DNA of 64,000 nt from Ampelocalamus luodianensis (Eukaryota > Streptophyta > Magnoliopsida > Poales > Poaceae), in the NCBI GenBank assembly GCA_036346255.1, contig CM070632.1, positions 27,678,657-27,742,656 on the forward strand. The letters run 5' to 3'. Shown here piece after piece: positions 55,707-64,000 of this stretch. The position numbers and the translations under genes are program-made. Below the pieces are notes generated by a model. That model saw only the letters and a list, made by a program, of their open reading frames with translations, searched no databases and was not told where the DNA came from. Position 1 is the stretch's first letter. The number at the start of each line of letters is the position of its first letter.

Positions 55707-56872
55707 TGTAACATCCCAAACTTTAGGCTTGTGTTTCAAATGTAAGAAAATCAGTAGAAATTAAAGCTTTTTCTTACATCATGTATTTCCTGTTGTGCCA
55801 ATCAATTCTTGTACAAGGGATTATGGAAATACACTGTCACAAGTCTAGTTGATCCAAATCTTGATATTCCAAAAACAATCTTGTCAAATCTTATGATAAT
55901 CCTCTGGAAATATTTTTCCTAAGTCTCTGTGATGGTATGTGACCCCTCTGAAAAATTTCACAATTTTTAGAAATTGTTTGAATATTTTTAGAGGATCAAA
56001 CTGTTTGACTCTCAGTCAAACATTAAAACAGAGCCTTGCAGAATTTTTGGAGATTTATTCGCAGGATAAAAACCTCTGAAAATTTTACACAAGGTTAAGA
56101 TCTGAGTTAGCAAGCTCCTGTAAAAATTTCATAATTTTTGGAGTTAATTTGCTACCCCAAATAAATCCTTGAAAGTCTCTGTTCTAATTACAAAGTCAAA
56201 CCTGGTTTTACTGTTACTTGGGTTCGAGTCAGACTCGGGCTCGAGCCAATTCGGTCCAGTCAACTAACTGCACCGAGCCTCTCTTTAAAACGCGCGTTGG
56301 ATCTCAACCGTTGGATCTGAATCGCACGGCCCGCGCGCGTGTAAACCTTCGGACCTTCCGGTTGCTTGAGTAAATATCAACCACTAGATCTCCATCCAAC
56401 CGCCCGGATCCTCCGCAACCTTCGGACCCTCCGGTTGTTGGTTTGAATCAGAGCCGTTGGATTAAGATCCAACGCCCGCGTGTTCCTTCGTTGTAAATTG
56501 AGTTTGCGACGTGGAGCAATCTGAGCCGCTCATTTCTAATCCTAGGGCTCTAACCTTTCGTTGTGTTTTAAAGCCCGAGGCGTGGCGCTATCTCGTGGTC
56601 CCGTGTCTCATCCAACGGCTGAGAATCACCGAGCCTTTTGCACTGGTCATCTTCTACCTCCGGCCGTGCGAGCACAGTAGGGAAGTAATGGCAGTGTCAT
56701 TTCTTGCTCCCTAAAGTCACCCTAGTCGACGTTTAGGGGTATGGGAGGTACTCTAAGCCAGGCCATGCCCTAATGCACGTCTACACCTCTTTTTCCTTGT
56801 CGGCCGCACCTTGTGCTCTGTGTTTTGCCCCCCGAAAGAAGTGTGGTGCAAACCCTAATGCTTTCATGGCTT

Positions 56873-56878
56873 TATAAA
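56873..56878 (+). promoter_or_regulatory. Gypsy C LTR TATA box
   Basis: TATAAA in GGCTTTATAAACACTC, about 1.17 kb into the LTR. It would make U3 ~1.2 kb and R-U5 ~3.8 kb. A related TATA-like site is at the same place in Gypsy B (47091-47103, minus). Confidence 0.7.
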
Positions 56879-59800
56879 CACTCTCAATACCTCCTGGCAT
56901 TTCTTTAGACCACCATCAAGCTTCATTCACAATATTGGAGCTTAACCCCTCAAAAATGGCAAATCGCCATTGTTGACCCGTGGAGCTCCATTGGTGTTCT
57001 TGGTGCTCCAGTGATCCTCCTTCACGTTTCTTTGCCCTAACCTTATCTATTTACTTCCTTGAACATTTCCCCTCACTTAATTTTGGATTTGATTCTCAGG
57101 AATTGTCCAATTTGGGGTTTGTTCAAATTCGGCCGAAATTGGTCATCTTCTTCCTCAGCTCAGGTGAGTGCTCCATTTTCTAATTACTTGCTCATGTAGC
57201 TTCTGTGGACCTTAATGAAGCTATGTTGATGCTTTGGTATCACTCATTTGGCTCAAGGGGTCATTTTCAAACCTTCTTCTCCAAGTCCGGCGAGCTTCCT
57301 CTGTGATCAAGCATCTCCGACCATCTTTGAAGCTTCTCGTCCCTGAGGTAGCTTCTTATTAGTCCTTAGAAGCTTTGGCACCCGCTTCCTTGGACCGCAG
57401 CGGAGCTTTTCGCTACTTTCATGTTTAGCAGTAAAAGCTCCCATTTTCGTTTTCCGGCTAGCCGGCGTTCTAGTCCCTCACCGCCGGCGAGAATGCCACC
57501 ATTGGGTTCGCAGTGCTATTGCGATTCCATTTTGGGTCTTGCTCGGCGCCGCCGCGGCCAGTGTCGCCGGCGATTAGCCGTGCAAGCCGCTCGGGTTTTG
57601 CCGGCACAGGAGCTCCCGTTTTCGTCACTTAATTAGGACACGTTAATTACCAATCATTAGTTAATTAATGGTGTCTTAATTGTTGTCGTTGAGCCACTGA
57701 CCAGTGGGCCCAACATCCGTAAATCACCCTCTGGTGCAACCCCGCACCGTTCCGACATCATTAATGCTTAATCATTGCTTAATTAATATGTCGGCATTTA
57801 ATCCCTGTCGGAAATCACCTCTGGGTCGCTGACTTGTGGGCCCGAGGGGTTAAAATCAAATTTCAGCAGTCATTAGTGTTTACTTAATGTTAATCATTAA
57901 TGGCATTAATTTGGTCTTAACCGCCACTTTCAGTCGCTGACAAGTGGGCCCAGTGCACTGTGCACGTGGGTTAAACGCTCGCGGTCGTGACCCTAAGTCA
58001 CTGACGTGCGGTCCCACGTGTCAGCATCTCCCATTGAACTGCGATCAATATCTACCGTTCATTTTTAGATCTGCGCCCGATCTTTGTGTGCGTCGGACCC
58101 TCCGGATGCCTTGATCGTTCTCGGCCGTCGATCTTTCGATCAACGGCGAGATCGTATGCAACCGCACCGTCCAATGCATACACTGGTGTGCGACGTTGGA
58201 TCTTGATCCAACGGTGGGCTCCGTTTCGATTCGGCGTGCGTCGCTGCTTTCCGCGTAGCGTGAGCCGTGGATTGTAGATCAAGGGTTGGGAGTTGTCCAC
58301 GTCTTATTCTATTATTTGAGTTTGTCTCGTATTTGGTAAGTATTTTTTTAACAATCAAAATGATATAAAACTTTAGAAACTCATAACTAATTCATTTTAA
58401 TCGCTTTTAGATAATTCCAACGGTAATAAATTATGTTGTCACTTTAGTTTATTATAAAAATGGAATTAAGCATGTTGCGATGAGTGTAAAATTGTGTAAC
58501 TAGGAATAACTTGATTTGTCATTTTGAATATTCCAAATAGTTTTAACCTTGGAAAATGCATATCTTTTCTGTATAAATCCAATTTGTGCAAAATCAATTT
58601 TGTTAAATTAAATCATTAGTATACTTTCATGTAAAATAGGATTTGAGCATGTTCATAGTTCTGTAAAATGGCTTGCATTCGATTTACAACTTAGAAAAAT
58701 CATAAGTAAATGTGTATAACTCCAAATTTAGTAAATCCAACTTTGCTGTTATTAGGATGTCATAATCTACCTGCTATAAAAATTTCAGACCCTAGGTCAT
58801 TCTAGAAAATTTCGCCATGAACAGTGCTAATTATTAATTAGGTTGTTATAGGCTGAGAAAGAGCATTTTGTTCATATCTTTTGCATGTTAAGTCAAATTG
58901 CATAATTCTTGTTCCTATCATTGTCTTAGATCATTCCCTAGCTGTAGTGTAAATTTTATTAGATTTGGATGTGTTTTGCTGTTGGGATTTATTTGGTGTT
59001 CTTCGTTCTTATTTGCTTATCGCCTTTTCGCGTTAGGTTCCGAAGATAATTTTATTGCTGATATTGAGCCACAGCAGCCATCAGATCCTGCACTTCAGCT
59101 AGGCAAGCAGATGTAGCATTCATTTGATCATGTTGTTCCTACTATTTTCAAATTCTAATATATTGTTTGCAAATTCTATGTATGCATTGCTATGTCGTTT
59201 TAAACTATTGTCGGTAGTTGGCCTACTAGATGCATTATCGTGAGGAAATGTTTATTCCTCTACTACAAGCCTAGGTTACTTGCTGTGATTTTGGTTCTCT
59301 GGATGGACCCTTGTCACTTAGTAGTTTACGTGTCATTATGCTTAGCCATGCTTAGCTATCGGTAGAAATGGGCAGTTATCGACTTGTCGATAACTTCGAT
59401 CACACAAACTATTACTATGTGTATATTTCAGCCTTGTGCTTTGTCTAAATTGCAAAACTAAAACTGAAAATGAAAACAATTTAGACTTGGGCACAATGGT
59501 AAGATGGTGTGATCTTTCGGGTGTGATTGGAATGGTGCCCGGGTCAATTAAGGACCGAACTACTTGTGAGTATCTGTTATCCGAGCATCACTGTGCGTGC
59601 TAACCACACTAGAGGGATATGGGACCTCTCTTAGCGGAGTACTTTGGGCTGTGTTAATTAATAAGTCGCGTGGTGGGTTGCATATTTGATTATATGCAAC
59701 ATGGACACGTTTGTAGGGAGGGGAACACCACGAGGGGCGGTGTATCTTGCTCCACGTATGGGTCCTTGTGATCCATATTTCGTCGCAGATCACTAAGGAT

Positions 59801-60295
59801 TAACCCCATACGTATGCCTCTTGATTAACATATTCCATTGGAAAGGGTTCAGTAGGACTTAGCCGTGCTTGAGCATACCAAAGGAAGTGTGCTTAATAGC
59901 TTGGCAAAAGGCGGTGCAAGTGTGGGTACATTGGTACACCCTGCAGGATTAAAACTATTCGAATAGCCTCGTCTAGGTTATGGACACGCTTGGATAAGCT
60001 TTTCAAGAGTTAGACTACAACCATTTTAAAATTAAAACTTGTTGGGTGGTATGAATCGTGATTCATGCTATGTTGTGGTGGCTTTGGGGAAAGTCGCTTC
60101 TAGGTGGATACTTGTTACTTATGTTTACTCATTGTTATTTAAATGCTTAAAAACAGATTTTACAAACTCATTGTTCAATCTATTACAATATTGCAAACGA
60201 AACTTGCTTTATGCGTCCAAAGAACCATATAACCACATTCCTTTGAATACAGCTTTCATGTAGCTATGTATAGGCTTGCTACTCGTAAGTCTTGC

Positions 60296-60313
60296 GAGTA
60301 CATTTTTGTACTC
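60296..60313 (+). other. Conserved GAGTACA/TGTACTC hairpin in the Gypsy C LTR
   Basis: Seven-base arms and a four-T loop about 420 bp before the LTR end. Equivalent hairpins occur at 16429-16447, 49541-49559, 43513-43533 and 12111-12126. Confidence 0.8.
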
Positions 60314-60741
60314 ACCTGCATTGCTTGTGTTGTGCAGAGGATGATAGTGAGTCCGATGGACCTCACTTTTGTGAGTTGTGTTGTGGCAGTTTAAGGGGCG
60401 ATTAGCTTGGCGGCCCGGTCGGTTGCCCTGTGGTGTTATGTGGCTAACCGGTCGTCTTTTGGTTTAAGCCATCTTATGGCAACTTTTGCTTCCGCTGTTA
60501 CTTTTGGTACTTATGTCATTTGGTCGGTCGGCTGTGTTGTAATAACTTATATTATGTATGTCTTTTGGTAGACTTGTTATAATCTGTTGTATGGAATTGA
60601 TGCATGCTTGGATATGATGTATGGGTGCTGCTTGTTCTGGGAGGCACATATTCATCGAGACGCGGGTTATTCTATTTGTGATACTAGAACCAGAGGGAGG
60701 TTAAGTATTACAAGTTTAATAAACCGGGGTCTCACAGAGCT

Positions 60742-60754
60742 TGGTATCAGAGCC
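60742..60754 (+). other. Gypsy C primer-binding site (Met-tRNA type)
   Basis: TGGTATCAGAGCC five bases after the LTR end, matching the initiator Met-tRNA primer class used by this family. Confidence 0.95.
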
Positions 60755-61467
60755 ATACTGACCGTAGAAACCCCTAGCTTGGTCGTCCCTAGGATATTTT
60801 GAAAAACTTACTTTCCGTATACCAAGTGCTTTCCTGAAAATCTTAAGTAAGTTCTCAGATTTTACTCCTTATCTATCTTAGTTTGCTCATCTCACCTTGT
60901 TCTGAACTGAATTTGAAGGTTGAGTTTTCCTCTCATCTCCTTTCAAAAGATAGTTGTTTACCGAGTAGATTGGTTTTGGGTAAATCATGAGAGTTATAAA
61001 ATGAAAGTGTTGGCTGTCTTGAGAAGATTGGCAGTTGCTGGGAGCTACAAATTTCGGCCAGAAGTTGAATAGGAAAATCTGGACAGCAAGCAAGATAATT
61101 TCTGGACAGCTAGCATTTAGGTAGTAAAAGTGCTGAAATGAGAGGTTAATTCCACTGAAACTTGTGGGGTTAACAGGGTAAGAAGTGATATGAGTTGGCT
61201 CAGTGTCTAACCTTTCTTTAGAAAATTTACCACCCTATTTCCTAGCTGTTTCGGACAGAAGTTATTATTCTGAAATTTGTCTTCCTAAAAATTGATTACT
61301 CGTTTTTCCATACGAGTTAGTCATAATAGGAAGATGGTTGTTATCTTTATGATCTTGCTGCAGTTTTATGTTGGTTACCGAGCTTTTATAGATTGTTTTG
61401 CCTAGTGGTTAGTTGTTTTCTTTGTCTCCTGTTCCGGAGTTGTGTTTAACCTATTTTTGTGGAACAG
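60755..61467 (+). other. Gypsy C leader
   Basis: Untranslated leader between primer site and gag, homologous in reverse to Gypsy A 23238-23980. No gene seen. Confidence 0.8.
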
Positions 61468-62500
61468 GATGACAAGAACCACCATATCGATCACCATTGG
61501 TTCGATGAGAGCTTCCCCTCCTCAGACCATGGTGAGGTTCGGCTCGATCGGCGGAATCGCATGGACCGACCGGATCTTGGAGGTCATTGCGAGAACACCT
61601 CCGCTCCATTCGCCGCCGGGATCGGAGGTGGTGGCCACGGTCTCGTGGTGGGCTTGCGGAGTTTCTCCGCACGCACCGCCCACTTTCTCGATCCGAGGAT
61701 CCACTCGGCGCGATGATTGGCTGCGTCTTGTTGGCGAAGCTCAATATCGCTCGATGCCGGGGAGCAGAGCGGGCACTCTTTGCATCCCATCGGCTTGAGG
61801 TGCGGCACTCTCTTGGTGGGAGAACTTTCTGCGCCATGCGCCCGCGGAGCCACGTTGTCGTGGGATGAGTTTCGATCTGCTTTCCGTCGGGCCCACATTC
61901 ACGATGGTCCGATCAAGCTCAAGAAGAAGGAGTTTCTTGCGCTTAGCGGGCGCAAGTCGTCTCGGAGTATCTTTACGAGTTTAACCACTTGGCTCGTTAT
62001 GCTCCGGGAGAGGTGGCCTCTGATGAGGCTAAACAGGAGAAGTTCATGGATGGTTTGTCCGAGGAGCTGCAGGACAAGCTATCTATAGTGGACTTTGTTG
62101 ACTTCCAGGCCTTGGTTGACAAGGCCATCGTCGCGAGCACAAGGCGAAGGCGCTGGTGAGTCATAGCGCAAGTGGGAGGCCCATCGGTCTGCACAGGCTA
62201 GCCTCACTCGTCCCCGTGTTGGGCCCACACCAGGGGCTCGTGCTTTGGCTTTACCACCGCCGAGGCCATCGGCGCCAGTCGCTCGTCCCCCGCAGGCCGT
62301 GTTTCAGCCACGTGCACCTGCGACTCAGCAGCAGGTTGCGCTCCGCAACCCAGCTGCTGACGTTACCTGCTTCGCCTGCAACAAGAAGGGCCACTATGCT
62401 AGCAGTTGCCCTCAGAGGATTGGAGCAGCCCCTCGTCCTAATGGAGGACGCGGGAATGGTCACACACCTGACCAGAAGGTGATCCAGAAGACTCAGGGTG
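61468..62500 (+). pseudogene. Gypsy C gag
   Basis: An ATG at 61468 follows the leader in the place expected for gag. The frame is lost early. Recognisable gag text includes EKFMDGLSEELQDKLSIVDF and FQALVDKAIVAST at ~62037-62140, the Pro/Ala-rich linker with PQAVFQPRAPATQQQ (~62295-62340) and one perfect CCHC knuckle CFACNKKGHYASSCP at ~62368-62412. Capsid text upstream is scattered over frames. Gag forms the particle; in contrast to Gypsy A only one knuckle is present. Confidence 0.88.
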
Positions 62501-63140
62501 TCGGGAGTGGTCGAGTCAACCACATCTCGGCTGAGGAGGCTCAGGAGGCACCCGACGTTGTGTTGGGTACGTTCCTTGTTAGTTATCGTCCTGCTGCGCC
62601 TTGTTTGACTCGAGCTTCACATTCCTTTATTTCGAGATCATTTGTTGCTGATTGTGACCTTCACTTTGTTCCTTTGGGATTCCTTTGCTTATTCGCTCTC
62701 CGGAGCGAAATGAGAGCGATCAAGAATGCCGGGTGTTCCCATTAATATTGAAGGAGTGGAATTCTTGGCGAATCTCATCTTACTTGACTCGCGCGTGCGG
62801 ATGTGATTCTTGGTATGGATTGGTTGTCCCGACACTTGGGGCAAATCGATTGTGCGGGAAGATGGTTTTCCTCACTAGTCCTCAAAGAGCAAATTGGGAT
62901 TTCACCGCACTTGCAGGGCCACACCTTTGTGCCCTTGAAGCTAAGCCGACCATGGAGATTCGGGATGTGCCCACGATCGTGACTTTGTGGATGTCTTCCA
63001 CGAAGATTTGCTGGTATGCCTCGGTTCGAGACTTGGAGTTTGTGATTGAGTTGCTGCCCTGCATGCAGCTCCGATTTCTAAGGCGCCGCATCGAATGCCT
63101 CCTAATGAGTTGGAGGAGTGAAGAAGCGCTTGGGTGAGCT
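62501..63140 (+). pseudogene. Gypsy C protease region
   Basis: VNHISAEEAQEAPDVVLGTFLV (62515-62580) is the gag-protease linker, also seen in Gypsy A. Then CLTRASHSFISRSFVA marks the protease active site; the expected FDSGASHSF lacks bases around the DSG codons, apparently a small deletion at a CTGG. Downstream text such as VILGMDWL and LPGLPP-like segments is split among frames up to ~63110. Confidence 0.82.
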
Positions 63141-64000
63141 TCAAGCAAAGGCTTCATCCGTCTAGCTCATCTCCTTGGGGTTGTCCGGTTATTTTTGTGA
63201 AGAAGAAGGACAAGACCTGCGTATGTGTGTTGATTACCGTCCGCTTAATGAAGTGGCGGTGAAAAACAAATATCCTTTGCCTCGTATTGATGATCTCTTT
63301 GACCGATTGGTGGAGCTTGTGTGTTCTCCAAGATTGACTTGAGATTGGGGTACCATCAAGTCGGATCGGTGAGATACTCAAAGACGGCGTTCACTACTCG
63401 TTATGGCCTTTACGAGTACACCGTCATGTCTTTCGGTTTGACCAATGCTCCACTTTGTTCATGAATCTTATGAACTTCGGTGTTCATGGAGTATTTGGAT
63501 AAGTTTGTTGTGGTGTTCATTGATGACATTCTTATCTACTCCAGAGTGAAGAAGAGCATCTTGAGCACTGCAGATTGTATTGGGAAAGCTGCGTGAGCAT
63601 CACCGTATGCCAAGTTCGACAAGTCACGAGTTACGGTTGAAGGAAGTGGCATTCTTGGGCCATGTTCTTTCAGCGGTGGTGTCATGATAGATCCTAGCAA
63701 GGTCGCGATGTTCTATCTTGGGGCAGCCAAGTCGATCCACCGATGTGAGGAGTTTCCTTGGTTTAGCGGGCTACTACCGCCACTTTATCGAGAACTTCTC
63801 CAAATTGCTAAGCCCATGACCGAATTGCTCAAGAAAGAAAAGAAATTCGTGTGGTCTTCCGCTTGTGATTTGAGTTTCGAGAACTCAAAAAGCGATTGAC
63901 GTCGACACCAAAGCTTGTTCTCCCGATGTGCATAAGAGCTTTGATATTTATTGTGATGCCTCTCGGCGAGGACTCGGTTGTGTTCTTATGCAAGAAGGCA
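63141..64000 (+). pseudogene. Gypsy C reverse transcriptase and start of RNase H
   Basis: Readable in alternating frames: GCPVIFVKKKD with VCVDYRPLNEVAVKNKYPLP and RIDDLFDRL (~63178-63310), FSKIDLR, TRYGLYEYTVMSFGLTNA (~63393-63440), catalytic FVVVFIDDILIYS (~63504-63541), LGHVL, PSKV, then ENFSKIAKPMTELLKKEKKF-like text (63790-63845) and finally FDIYCDASRRGLGCVLMQE (~63942-63998) with the first RNase H Asp. Frameshifts are frequent and often at places where the family has CAG or CTG. The rest of pol lies outside the window. Confidence 0.92.

Larger units (their letters stand above)
55707..60736 (+). repeat. Gypsy C 5' LTR (5030 bp)
   Basis: TGTAACATCCC...GGGGTCTCACA. Landmarks: CCGTTGGATC-type dyads at 56300-56480 and 58190-58215; TATA box 56873-56878; CATAAC/CATATC blocks at 58380, 58556, 58697 and 58872; GTTATCGAC dyad 59375-59394; CTATTCGAATAG 59955-59966; hairpin 60296-60313. 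The mate LTR is outside the window. No coding gene in these 5 kb; short frames are noise. Confidence 0.94.
55707..64000 (+). mobile_element. Gypsy C: Tekay-like LTR retrotransposon, 5' part, runs past the window
   Basis: Plus-strand element inserted in Gypsy D's integrase; GAATG (55702-55706) would be its left target duplication. 5' LTR 55707-60736, primer site 60742-60754, leader to 61467, then gag, protease, RT and the start of RNase H to the window end. Integrase and 3' LTR are outside. LTR sequence and gag text match Gypsy A, so both are one family or close relatives. Confidence 0.93.

Noticed and set aside
60742..60754. tRNA gene
   Set aside because: Only the 13-base primer site complementary to a tRNA 3' end is present, at retrotransposon LTR edges.
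61468..64000. Integrated pararetrovirus (caulimovirid)
   Set aside because: LTRs, tRNA primer site, gag-protease-RT order and similarity to Tekay-type elements identify a Gypsy retrotransposon; no movement or coat protein frames.

Overview
This window is a stack of transposable elements from a plant nuclear genome, almost certainly a grass (Poaceae). The evidence is the mix of families: a CACTA element with TNP2, Transposase_24 and Ulp1-like reading frames, Tekay-like (chromovirus) Gypsy elements with ~5 kb LTRs, an Angela/BARE-like Copia, and a Maximus/SIRE-like Copia. I find no intact host gene, tRNA, rRNA or CRISPR array. The coding frames recognised are transposon proteins, and all are interrupted by frameshifts or stops. 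The species cannot be resolved from the sequence alone.

Layout. 1-13739 is the inner and right part of a CACTA element; its left end lies outside the window and its right end is TTTTCTGTAGTAGTG at 13725-13739. It reads rightward: a decayed TNP2 transposase (2-2586), a ~150 bp palindrome built of transposase-site-like 15-mers (2829-2979), and a second gene (4438-7184 and 12708-13110) with a Transposase_24 part and an Ulp1-like protease domain. A Gypsy-type LTR (10084-12702, target duplication ACACG) splits the protease domain, and the insertion boundary has been tandemly duplicated (6983-8024 and 9879-10931). 13740-16024 holds unassigned sequence plus a reverse-oriented LTR fragment ending at 15811.

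16025-53388 is Gypsy A on the minus strand. Its 3' LTR is 16025-21482. The short internal region (21483-23997) carries gag/protease remnants joined to an array of CCHC zinc knuckles and no polymerase. Its 5' LTR starts at 23998 and is split. Copia 1 (minus) sits in that 5' LTR with target duplication CTAGG (24352-24356 and 49495-49499). A 0.95 kb piece of Gypsy A is repeated at 30866-31824, next to a second Copia 1 LTR, which is best explained by tandem duplication followed by solo-LTR formation. That second Copia 1 LTR is split by Gypsy B, a ~5 kb minus-strand solo LTR (32104-48140, target duplication TCCAC). Gypsy B is in turn split by Copia 2, a complete but decayed Maximus/SIRE-like element (32389-43367, minus).

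Gypsy A's 5' LTR stops abruptly at 53388 against a truncated LTR of Gypsy D (minus, 53389-55706; integrase and chromodomain remnants). Gypsy C (plus, 55707 to beyond 64000) is inserted in Gypsy D's integrase; its 5030 bp 5' LTR, Met-tRNA primer site, leader, gag, protease, reverse transcriptase and the start of RNase H are present.

Relative order from nesting: the CACTA predates the LTR in it; Gypsy A predates Copia 1, which predates Gypsy B, which predates Copia 2; Gypsy D predates Gypsy C. The less ordinary points are the zinc-knuckle array in the non-autonomous Gypsy A, two independent duplications across host/LTR boundaries, CACTA site motifs reused as an internal promoter-like palindrome, LTR dyads and hairpins conserved across diverged copies, and an error-like pattern of lost bases at CAG/CTG sites that may account for many of the frameshifts.
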